From: Larix kaempferi
Lineage: Eukaryota > Streptophyta > Pinopsida > Pinales > Pinaceae
Assembly (NCBI GenBank): GCA_027924585.1
Contig: BSBM01000307.1
Span: 10,252,001-10,316,000, forward strand
Direction: 5' to 3'
Length of the DNA: 64,000 nt
The notes under the pieces are model-generated. The model made no database searches. It was not told the DNA's origin and saw only the letters and a list, made by a program, of their open reading frames with translations. Each line of letters starts with the position of its first letter. The first letter of the stretch is position 1. Both the position numbers and the translations under genes were made by a program. This document shows, one piece after another, positions 54,146 to 64,000 of the stretch.

Positions 54146-56750
54146 ATCCTCTGTCATGTCTATTTTTTAATAGGTCTATATTTCGCAGGTGGCATGTAGT
54201 TGAAGAGTGGGGTGACAGTTGGCATCTTTTGATGGTTTAGTGGACTTGTCTTCAGTTTGGTGCTGTTTAGTTAATTGGAATTATGAAAACTGCTAACTTT
54301 GTTGAATTTTGGATGGGATGTGAAATTCTATTTTCATCATATGGGGTCTGACGAGGTTGGAACCCCTCTCAAACATCCTGAAACAATTAATGATAATATA
54401 ACAAATTTAAGTAAACGTTTTCATTTCTTTATATTTCCCTTTCTACCCTTGTTAGCTTGTGTCACTGTCAAGCAAGTTGTTTTTTACTCAAAATAGTGAT
54501 ATGATCTATAGGAATCCTACAAAGTAGGTTGACTTGACAATGAAGTAGGTTTAGTCTCAGGGTTTAGGTTTCTAGGTCAATCTAAAAAAAATAATTTGAA
54601 TTTAAGTGTCGTGTGTGACTTGTGTGGTCCCATAATGACTCGGTTGAGTTGGTACGTGCTTGGTCGAGTTGATTGGAGTTGGTACGAGCTTGGTTGAGTT
54701 GATTGGTTTGGTACAGAATTAGACACCCGAATTGGTTCAAGGGTCGAATCAGCTCGATTGGGGGTCTACTAACCCCTATATTTACCCATATGCAAATTGG
54801 AGGGTTAAGAGCCATCTTATTTCATTAGACTAGTACTCAAACTTATGTTCCAAAGAGAAAACTTTCATAGGTCAGAGGTTGATCCCCACAGGGTTTAGAT
54901 GTAGGTTGGTTTAGTGATATGATCCAGGTTTAGAGTTAGAGACATTGCATAGGTTTTTCATCAGTCTTGGAGGAGATTTCTATTTTTAGCAGTGTTCCTT
55001 TTTTTTAGGAGACAGGGTTCAGAGGTCTGCATGACAATGATGACTACATTTTTGGCATCCTTGCGAGCTCAAGATTCCAATGAGCCTATTTTGGATGACA
55101 TGCATGATACTTCTATTTTTGGCAACTAGGGTTTGACTTGCATAGCCTTGCATGGCGTTGCATGGGGCATGCATGGACTTACATGTTTTTGCTTGCCAAA
55201 TCTATGAAGATGCGAGCATTTTTCTATTTTTAGCAATGGGCCATGCGTGCGTGGCATCTAGCATCTGTGCATGTGTGATTTGGCATCCATGCATCTACGA
55301 CGCGTGGCAACATGCATGGGCACATACATGAGGAAGAGAACGCATGTTTGGGACTGGAGTGAACTATACTTGAACAGGGTGCGTGCATGAGACTTTGTCC
55401 ACTTAACTCAAAGCGCCTCCACTTAACTCATAGCTCCTCCACTTAATTGAGCCTTGAAGAGGGTGCGCCCACTTAACTAAGCCATGCACGCCAAGTTAAG
55501 ACTCATGTCAAGGGTGAAGTGCACAGAGAAGAGTTCAGTTCAATTGGGCACTTTACTTGTGCATAATAGATAGATAAACTGCAAAAAATGGGGGCGCATG
55601 AGTTGATGCATGAAGACACCAATTGTAAGGGAGCGCACTCTCTCATACTCAGCGAGATCAGGTAGAGCGCTCCCTCTATGCATGTTTGATCAGTTAGTGG
55701 GGAGTGTATTAAGATTTAGGCCATTCTATTAAGTGAGGTTGGAGCAAAGGGAGAGGGTGGAATTTCTTCTTAGTAACTGTTGTCGCCTAAAACACATTTG
55801 ATTGCGGGTAAGTCTCCCAACCGCTATGTGTGTTCCTGAGGGAAACTATGAGTTAAGAACCCAATGTCACCTCGGTCCTAAACTACTCCGTTTAGACCAC
55901 AACTCCAAAAGATCAAGGGGGGTTGTCCCTACTTACTAAGTTTCTTTTTTAGAGTTTGTTTTTGGGAGTTGTAAATTACTAAAAATTAAAATGACAGTCA
56001 AACGTGCAGTAATGCAACAATTTTAATGACAAGCAAACCTTTTACAATAAACCAACAATGGATGTAAGAGAGAAATGAATTATTAAACAACAAGACCAGT
56101 GCCTTCTCTACTCGGGCTATGGAGTTACAATAATCAATTTATCAAATAATTTTCCAATTGCAACAAAACATTCACTTAACAAAACATCACATTAAACATT
56201 TACTAGCAGTAAATAAACAAATTAATGAACCACATATGTGTATACAAGATTAAGCCCAAAGTGAAATGCTTGCGAAGTAAAGAATTGTAAATGATTGTAA
56301 CAATGTTGTGCAAATGGTCCTGTAAGTTTTAATGTATTTTAGGTCTCTCTTCATCTTAGGGGATTAAGGTTTTGCAAAAAAAACAACTAAGCTACTCTAT
56401 GTGTCTACCTCGAGAGACTATCTCATTCGATTTGAGAGAGATTGCCAGGTGCTCAACCTGAGAAAACAAGGTTCTCAACTAGCTCCGCGGGTCAATCTCA
56501 AAACTTGCTGGGTGCTCAATTGGAGGACACAAAGTGCCACGAGGCTCCCAATAGCCTCTACCCCACTAGCTCCACAGGTCAAGTCTCTTTTTCTCAGTTC
56601 TAATGAAGATATGTTTCCAAGTGCCTATTAGTCTAGCCAACTCAAATCCTTGCCCTTTCTTGTCACCCAAGATCGGTCGAACCGGCAAGGGGAGAGAATA
56701 TGGGGCAAGAATCGGGGCTTAAGTTAATTTTTTAACCTTTAAGCAAAAAA
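54146..56750. repeat. Non-coding region with small tandem repeats
   Basis: 54645-54706 holds two copies of a 31-bp unit (GAGTTGGTACG-GCTTGG). 55398-55457 holds three copies of a 20-bp unit (TCCACTTAACTCA-AGC). 55140-55330 is rich in GCATG/CATGCATG boxes. No gene is seen. Confidence 0.55.
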
Positions 56751-56761
56751 TTGAAGCAAAA

Positions 56762-57091
56762 CAAGCCAACGCGATTTCCCAAGGGAGGCAGAGCCTTCTC
56801 ACCTGTGAGGTGCGGGCAAAATAATTTAAAACAAAACTTAAGGAAATAAATAACAAGCCTCAACGATTTTGCATGGATGGGCAAAGCCTCTTCTCTTGCA
56901 AGGTGTGGGAAAAAAATAAAAGAATGCAAGCCAACGCGATTTCACAAGGGAGGCAGAGCCTTCTCATTTGTGAGGTGCGGGCAAAATAACTTAAAACAAA
57001 ACTTAAGGAAATAAATTACAAGCCTCAACGATTTTGCATGGATGGGCAGAGCCTCTTCTCATGCAAGGTGTGGGCAAACAATAATAACAAA
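56762..57091. repeat. Tandem repeat, 165-bp unit made of two related ~82-bp halves
   Basis: CAAGCCAACGCGATTTC starts at 56762 and 56927. Within each unit two halves share the plan CAAGCC-CAACG-ATTT ... GCAGAGCCTTCTC ... AAGGTGTGGG. Confidence 0.8.
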
Positions 57092-58515
57092 TGCAAATAA
57101 AAGCATAAACTAAACCTAGCCCCTCTACACTTGCAATGCAAAAGTGGGCAAGCCCAACATCTAATGCATGCAAGGGATGACTGAAAATTTAAAGAGCTAT
57201 TGCTAGAAATAAGGAAGTAAAGAACCAAGCCCAAGAGACTCTCTTGGGCTTGTTTCAACAAAGGAAAATTTCAACCTTATTATATACAAGAAAATGAGGT
57301 CAAGAACATGTTATCGGAACCGGATCGGAATTGGCAAAACCGGCCGGTCCGACCGGTTTACAGAGGTAACCGGTTCGGTTAGGGACCAAAACCGGTTGAA
57401 CCGGATTTTTGTCTGAACCGGGTACGGAACCGGCCAAAACCGACCGGTTCGTATAGTGCCGTACGAGCAGCTTGGCTAACACACAGAGCCAAGTAACAAA
57501 AGGAAGCACAACAGAATAGGCGTGAACGCTCAATGTATTTCTCATTAGCCAAATGTACATATTAATACAATGAGAAATGTCCCTTGGGTTTCATATTCCG
57601 AAGTGGACTCTTGGACTCTCGGGTGACTCTTGGTCTCCCTGAGGATTAGACTGCAACAAATCCCCCCTTAATCCGAAGGGTGTATATGAGTCCAAGAAAA
57701 GAAGAGAGCTGAATAAGTGGAAGTGGACAGCTACCACCAGCTGAACATTTCCATCTCTAACATCCTTTACTAAGAAGGTTAACTAGAAGCTTGCACATGC
57801 TTCTGCGAAATACAATGGCTCTCTGAAGGGATGGTTTTTAGGCTGACCATCAACCGAAATGGGTTAGCAGAAGGCTGAAATCTTCTACTATGTGTGGTTC
57901 AATGCGGGACCACAAACTCTCAAACTTGGCGATAACAATCGCTCAGAGGTTCTCTGGAATGGTTGGGATGGGATGACACGAAACCAACTGGAGAGCTGAA
58001 AACAAGAAGTGAACAACTGCAACTTGCTGAACATTTCCATCTTGACAACTGTTTGCCAAGTTAGCTAGAAGCTTGCACATGCTTCTGCTAAATGAAGGTG
58101 CTCTCGATACTGGTGGTTTAAGGCTGACCACCAACTCTGGAGCTCAGTCGAACATAGCTCTTCATAGGCTCGCTTGTTCCGGCTCGCTTGCACTCGCTCG
58201 CTTGTTATTGACGGTCTTCAGAAATAAATTACAAGCCTCAACGATTTTGCATGGATGGGAAAAGCCTCTTTTCATGCAAGGTGTGGGAGAACAATAATAA
58301 CAAATGTAAATAAAAGCATAAACTAAACCTAGCCCCTCTATACTTGCAATGCAAAAGTGGGCAAGCCCAATTTCTAATGTATGCAAGGGATGGCTGAATA
58401 TTTAAAGAGCTATTGCTAGAAATAAGGAAGTAAAGAACCAAGCCCAAGAGACTCTCTTGGGCTTGTTACAACAAAGGAAAATTTCAGCCTTATTATATAC
58501 AAGAAAATGAGGTAA
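57009..58515. repeat. Direct repeats of ~290 bp flanking a 0.9-kb block
   Basis: 57009-57296 and 58223-58515 are nearly identical (ACAAGCCTCAACGATTTTGC ... ACAAGAAAATGAGGT). The block between them begins near 57301 with other sequence. On the minus strand both copies include TATATAATAAGG, a TATA-like element. Confidence 0.8.
57309..57658 (-). repeat. Short LTR-like segment with ACCGG-rich patch
   Basis: TGTTATCGG at the left and CTGCAACA at the right could be LTR ends, and the adjoining minus strand TTAAGGGGGGATT looks like a PPT. 57320-57450 is filled with AACCGG/CCGGTT boxes. Next to it (57720-58140) a 150-bp motif is duplicated in degenerate form. Confidence 0.45.
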
Positions 58516-58929
58516 AAAATGAGAAATTTGAGCTTTTTTTGGTGAGGGATCTGAAGTGGCCACTCTTGGGTGATCTTTGAGCTTGATAGTGACCAAATTT
58601 GGGCATTCCCCCCCCCCGGTAACATCAAAAACCTGCACAAAACAACAAGCTAATATTGTGCAAATATGATGAAAATGAGTTTTGAATCAACTTGAAAATA
58701 TTGCATATAAATTTCAGAAAATTGTAAGTACAATGTAGCATGTAAAAATAGCTTGAAAATATGATTTATGAGTGCAAAATAAACAAATAAAAATCTGCAA
58801 AGCAAAATTGTTAGTTTGAAGATGCCAAGTCCTTCAAAAGTTGTTGAACAATGGGGTATCCCACCCGAGAATCCCACTCTCCAAGTTTGAGCAACCTGTA
58901 ACAAACTAGCTTCAACATGCAAATGGGGT

Positions 58930-59185
58930 GAGAGATCAAACAAAGACTTGATAAATCATATATTCAAACTAGAAATCCATGAACTTTTCAAATGCTAAGA
59001 AGATAACCCACATAACATGTAACCAACACTATCACAATGTTATTCTCAAGCAAAGTTTGTGAGAGATCAAACAAAGACTTGAGAAATCATATATTCAAAC
59101 TAGAAATCCATGAACTTTTCAAATGCTAAGAAGATAACCCACATAACATGTAACCAACACTATCACAATGTTATTCTCAAGCAAA
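58930..59185. repeat. Tandem duplication, 131-bp period, two copies
   Basis: GAGAGATCAAACAAAGACTTG begins at 58930 and 59061. The copies are almost identical, so the duplication is recent. Confidence 0.9.
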
Positions 59186-60370
59186 ACACTTTGCTTGAAA
59201 TCCACAAATGCAAGAAGAAACTAAGAATGAAACAATATTACCTCACACACAATGCCAAGGACAATATTTCCTCCAAATATTTTCTTCATTAGCTTCACAA
59301 AGTTGGAAATTACATGGCTCTCTTCTTGGACAAGAATAGAAGCAAGAGAGCAAGAGAGAAAGAGAGCAAAAAATGAAAGAGAGCAAGAGCATGAGTGATT
59401 GTAACTAAAATGAGGAGGAAGAGCCTCCTTAAGTAGCAAAAGAGAGGGAGAGGACCCCTCTTGCATGCTTGCCATGTGTCAAGAGTAAGAGAGGGGGCCC
59501 ATGGAGAGGGGGGCGCATTTGCTCAAGGAGGGCGCACTTCTAGTGAGGGAAACATATAATGAAGGGGGGAAACCCCCCTTTAAGGTTTTAAGCATCCAAA
59601 CTATGCCAAAGGGGGGGGTCCACTAAGGTGGGACCCCAACCTTTAGCCAAATTCCAAACATCCCCAAATGTCATGAAGAGGGAGGGCACATTCCCTTAGG
59701 GTACAACTTCAAACATGTGAAATACTTGCATGGGGAGCCCCTCTTTGTTTTTGTTTTTACCTTAGGTACATAACTTGACTTTAGGAAAGATTATTTCCCT
59801 TCTCCAAGTGACTATAGTCACTTTACAAAAATGTGTCTCACTAATTAATTGCCCAATTTCTTGATTTCCATGACTGATCTGGGAAAAAGTATCCAAAACC
59901 TTAGCAAGACTTGTCTGAATGACTTCAAACTTGGTCCAAGGGTGAAGGGGGTCTCATGCCATTTATCTTGAGTACCCATACCCCTATACAACATCATAAA
60001 GGACCAAGTATCCCTCTTTTACATTACAACATTTTATGCTGAGGACATTGTTTAATGACCAAAAATTAAAAAAACCTATGTAAAACCTAATGAAATTCCG
60101 CAAGACTCTGGATAATGTCCAACATGGTAATATAGAACATTCCTAAGCCCCAATCATCCCATGGACTTGATCACTAGAACGCCTTTCACCACTTTGGAGG
60201 TATTTTTTGAGTGAAAAACACAAATAATTAAAATCACTAAAAATAAATTTTAATTATCCAAGTGAAAAAACACTCGATGAAAGGACTTCCCTAATGATAA
60301 AGTCTTAGGTGACTAACTTACACAAAAATTGACCCTCATGCTGACATATCCTTACAAAATCCCCCGCAGG
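59186..60370 (-). repeat. Probable 3' LTR part and PPT of a minus-strand LTR element
   Basis: On the minus strand CTGCGGGGGATTT (60357-60370) precedes TGTAAGGATATGTCAGC, as PPT and LTR start. TACTTAAGGAGGCTC near 59430 may be its TATA region. The other LTR edge was not found. Confidence 0.4.
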
Positions 60371-60740
60371 GGTGCAAAAATTTCATGGAGAGAAGATAAG
60401 GAAAAGAGTTGCCTCGCTTGAATAAATCATTAAGTACTTCTTTCTCATCTTCAAGGCACATTCAACATGTGCATGGTACATCGTTGTCCACCTAGTTGGT
60501 TTTGGTGGTCAACATGGCTAACATCTTCTAGTCTTTACAAGTTTTATAAATCTCCTTTGGCTCCAACTATGACCTTATATCCATCTCCATACCACTCCAT
60601 CCTTGTTTCAAAGTCCCATTGGCTAGACATTGACAGAATGACTCTTGACCTCCCCTCTGTGTCCTCTTCACCATGAAGGCCTCCCTTTTTTCCCTTGTGT
60701 CTTGGGCATGCTTGTGTTGTGACAAATCTTGTGGTGATTC

Positions 60741-61109
60741 ATGAGGCTTCCTTGTAAATCCTTGGGGTTAACTATTTATCAAATAGGAAGAGTTGCCGTT
60801 GAGCAATGCTTCTCCCTAGACCTAAAACATGAAAGGCCATCCCCCTTCAATACCTCAAAAGGGGCATTGAAGACAACTCCCATTCCAAGACTCCTTGTAC
60901 CAGAAATTGGTGTAAAAGCAAAATCTTCACCAAATCAAAAAGAAAATCAAAAGAAGACCAAGACAAATTGCAAAAATCAAGCAATCCATCGAAAAATAAG
61001 CAAGTCTTACTTGCATGTGCCTTCAAGTAAAATAAAGGCCAAGGTCTCCAAAAAGAAAATGTACAAGAAGAAAGAGTCCAAGAAAAATCAAAGAAGACAA
61101 GTCCAATAA
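60741..61109 (+). CDS. Lys/Ser-rich ORF, probable C-terminus of a retroelement polyprotein
   Basis: The 122-codon frame has SLDLKHERPSPFNTSKGALK at its start and a very basic tail (KIKAKVSKKKMYKKKESKKN). It ends 20 bp before a polypurine stretch (AAAGAAAAGCGGGGGGATTT, 61121-61141). That placement suggests the 3' end of a plus-strand LTR element. I recognise no domain, and the frame may be open further upstream only in pieces. Confidence 0.4.
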   Translation: MRLPCKSLGLTIYQIGRVAVEQCFSLDLKHERPSPFNTSKGALKTTPIPRLLVPEIGVKAKSSPNQKENQKKTKTNCKNQAIHRKISKSYLHVPSSKIKAKVSKKKMYKKKESKKNQRRQVQ

Positions 61110-61120
61110 GGAGCTAAAAG

Positions 61121-61141
61121 CAAAGAAAAGCGGGGGGATTT
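61121..61141 (+). other. Polypurine tract of a plus-strand LTR element
   Basis: AAAGAAAAGCGGGGGGATTT resembles the minus-strand PPT at 60357-60370 (GCGGGGGATTT). The LTR would start near 61142, although TG is not kept. Confidence 0.45.
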
Positions 61142-63231
61142 TATTTCCAAGTTCAAAAGTAGTACCTCATTACACAAAACCCATTATGAGACATATTCCT
61201 TACTATTTTCCCTATTGGTGAAGAACACAAAGTTTTCCCTTGTCCTCCTTGTTGAGTCAGTTAGTCACCTTTGACCAAACTTTCACTTAACTACCTATTT
61301 GGACTTTTCCATCCACTTTATCCAAAGGATAAATAGTCCTTGTAATGATTTTGATGTTGTTTTGATGATGACATGTTTATAAAACACTAACCTCATGCTT
61401 TGTATTAACCTTGTGTAGCATGGTATGTGTTTGAAGCTATGCAATGATTCACTTGAACAATCATTGTATGTAAGTGTTATGACTCTAGTAGTACATCATC
61501 ATTCTAAGTCATTTAAGATGTGATATGCTCCTTCCAAAGGCATTAGAGAGATCCAAATTTCATTGGACAAATTTATCCAACTTTGACCAAAGTTGATTTT
61601 TTCAACATTTTGACTTGATCAAAGGAGGGTTTGACTTTGTCAACAGACCTAACCAACAACATGTACTCTATATTTTATCTCTATTTAGTATGTTGAAGAT
61701 TTTGGAAGCTAATTTGATGCTTCCAAAAATGATTTTCAGCTCATATAGACTAATAGGCCAAAATTAATGGTTTTTCCTAAGTCTAAGATAAAAAATGCCT
61801 AAGTCCTACTTTAGTAATTTGGAGCAGCATGTAATTGAAGATTTCAGATGAAATGTTGGCTTGATAATGATTGGTACAGATTTATAAAGCATCATGGACA
61901 TCATCCAAGGCAATTTCCAAGCATAATTCTCAAGGTTGCATCAAATTTCAATTAATTGCTAAGTATTAATCAGACTTCCTAAGGTCTAATTTAACAAATC
62001 GCCCAAGTATGGCAGAGCATAATTTAAATTGTAGAGGGGAATTCTAATTGGGCAAATATTGAAGTGGGTTCTTCTCAAAGATGATCGAGATGACAAATCA
62101 ACAACTACAAGACAAATTTCTCATGTGTTTGGGCCCCATTCAGCCAACTCTCCAAGAGGAGGGTGCATTCTCGCTCCAAGGTGGTTGATTCTTCATTTCG
62201 AGTTTATTCTTTCTCATCTCAACCTTCTAAATCAACATGTGACTCAACAAAGGTGTCTTTGTTATCATCATACTCAGCATTTGATGTATTATCTCAGCCA
62301 TTTTTGTCCCCACCATTGTCCATTTGGACAAGTGCACCCCACACCAAGGAGGGGTGATTTTCCACTTGTAAAACTCAATCCATATGATTTAATCTTAGCC
62401 ATTGGATGTAAAGGGTGAGACTCAAATGAAGATCTCAGCCCTCTATCCTTTTAGAGTTGGGGATTTGCTCTCTCTTGTTCTATAAAAGAGATTGAGCCAT
62501 TCATTTGTAAATGAAGCAGTTTTGAGCAATACAAAAATTATGATTTCCTGAGTTTATCTACTATGTATTTTTTGTTTGCTAGTTTGTATGTGATTTGCGG
62601 GACTAGCTTGTGGTTTAAGAAACTGCGACCCAGGGGCATTGAAGCTATCAAAATCACTCGGGGATCGCACCCGACTTGGGCCACACCAACCCTTAGCATG
62701 GATGGATTTTAAGTGTCTCCTCCTAGCTACCTTGCGGGGTTCGAACTTGGGTTGCCATGCAAAAGGAGGCTTGGCGAAACAACCGTGCTAGTGGGATTTG
62801 ACAAGTTTATCTACTGTGTTAATGGTGTTGTGTGCTTGGACTTTGGCTCTTTCCTTCCTCTCTTGATATGTTTTGTCATTACGGGATTGGATCTATTCTG
62901 AGGTAATATTGTTCTAGTTTGTGAATGTATGAATCTGAAATCTACAACTGTTTAAACACTTTGGGATTTTGGTAGGAGATTTAACTTAGAATTTTTATTT
63001 TATGTGCTTTCTCTTTTTGGGTTTTATTTCTTACCTTTCATACATCATTTTCTAACTTGTTTGCTGATTTTGTTTCAGGATTTGGAAATTCAAAATTGAT
63101 TTCTACTCTACGATTCTTGCTTAGTTTGCAGGTTGGAGGATCGTTGACATCTAAGGGGGTCCTCGGCTAGTTCAAAGTTCCAAATTGTTTTGAGGCTTCT
63201 ACAATCTTAGATCTCATTCTCACCTCAAGTG
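61142..63231 (+). repeat. Probable LTR sequence, plus orientation, no gene
   Basis: A core promoter TCTATAAAAGAG at 62480-62491 is followed by GAGATTGAGCC... as in LTR R regions. Upstream is non-coding. The right edge was not found. Confidence 0.4.
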
Positions 63232-63435
63232 CTAGGAGGGGTGAATCGACTCCTCTACCCAACATCAAGGCATTGGGTCAGGATTTCTTGTATCTCTCTT
63301 TCTCCATCTTCAACATTTTATTTTCTCAGCTCTAGGAGGGGTGAATCGACTCCTCTACCCAACATCAAGGCATCGTGTAAAAATTTCTTGTACCTCCCTT
63401 TCTCCATATTTCAATATTTTATTTTCTCAGCTCAT
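63232..63435. repeat. Tandem duplication, 100-bp period
   Basis: CTAGGAGGGGTGAATCGACT begins at 63232 and 63332. The copies differ at several positions after the first 45 bases. Confidence 0.85.
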
Positions 63436-64000
63436 TAAGCACTAGGGGAAAATCTGCATTTTACTAAGCTAGATCATATTGCATCCTAAGTATTAATTTT
63501 AAAGAAATATTTGCATGCACAATCTGAAGTAATCCATACTAGAACCCTAGGACAAGGCACTATAAAAACTCATACTTGCATATCATATAGCTTGGTAATG
63601 CTTATTTTGACTTAGAGTAATTTGTTTGCTTGCTGTTATATGCATTTCAAATCTGATATTAAGAAACCAACAAGCTATCCCATAGTGTTGAGACATTTAA
63701 ACCTATACCAACACCTTTGCTTTACTCAAAGCTTGCAAATTTAATCATAAAACTTAATAATACCAGAAATCTAAACATTAATTAAATGTTGGAATATTTC
63801 AAACTCAACACTCTTAAAGACCTTTAGTGACATATACTCTTAGACTTTAGTTTCTTGCCACTGAAACCTTTGAGGCAGCTATTTAACTTTTGGGCCTAGT
63901 CATGTCTCTGTTACTATCCATTTTAGAGTAGCTTGCATATTTATTCCTAGATCTTACCTGTTACTCTGTTTCCACCTTTTGCTTAGGGGATATTTCAAAC
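63436..64000. other. AT-rich sequence, nothing recognised
   Basis: I see no open frame, repeat or LTR end here. Confidence 0.4.

Noticed and set aside
55778-58624. Possible LTR from TGTTGTCGCC to GGTAACA
   Set aside because: Flanking five-base sequences do not match (GTAAC, TCAAA) and the end repeats agree only in TGTT/AACA.
62740-62760. GGGGTTCGAACTTGGG, resembling the B box of a tRNA gene
   Set aside because: No A box, acceptor stem or anticodon arm can be fitted upstream.

Overview
The window is repeat-dominated plant nuclear DNA. It holds several kinds of LTR retrotransposon nested in one another, scraps of a hAT-type transposon, and one recognisable host-gene exon. Very long LTRs, Tat/Athila-type Ty3 elements with a second RNase H, a large TE-filled putative intron and extensive old decay suggest a seed plant with a very large genome. 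A conifer is my best guess; that is inference, not proof. LAYOUT: 1-40024 is a nest of insertions. The oldest layer is D, a Ty1/copia element on the minus strand (5' LTR 39455-40024, gag 37603-38815, integrase 12710-13684; its RT lies left of the window). D was broken twice. First, element A (1-12709, minus) is a Ty3 element with 3.66-kb LTRs and a tRNA-Asp-like primer site, sitting in the integrase/RT part of D; its 3' LTR is cut by the window start. Second, a B-type LTR cluster (13685-37602) sits exactly inside the D gag/integrase reading frame. It contains three related LTRs (L1, L2, L3), a 2.3-kb internal region with no gag or pol, and, inside L2, a complete 15.4-kb Ty3 element C (19546-34992) with perfect TCAAC target duplications. 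Further right are two probable solo LTRs with perfect duplications (40043-42269, CTATC; 49900-54140, GGACC), hAT scraps, tandem repeats and ends of other LTR elements. At 45010-45303 (+) lies the first coding exon of a BolA-like organellar protein (BOLA4 type), ending in a clean splice donor. I see no second exon, so if the gene is live the rest of the window to 64000 is intron or beyond. 

HOW THE PARTS WORK TOGETHER: A and C are both decayed, but each keeps the outline of a complete Ty3 programme plus extras. A has gag, protease, second RNase H, RT, native RNase H and integrase, and an additional ORF inside each LTR, upstream of the LTR TATA box. C has a Pro/Gly-rich N-terminal gag extension, gag, protease, RT, native RNase H and integrase, then a second RNase H downstream of integrase, then an antisense, apparently intron-containing plant-mobile-domain-like gene. 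In both, the native RNase H has lost its first catalytic Asp while the added RNase H keeps the D-E-D-D set. The points most worth following are the two placements of the extra RNase H, the LTR-encoded ORF and the antisense gene.
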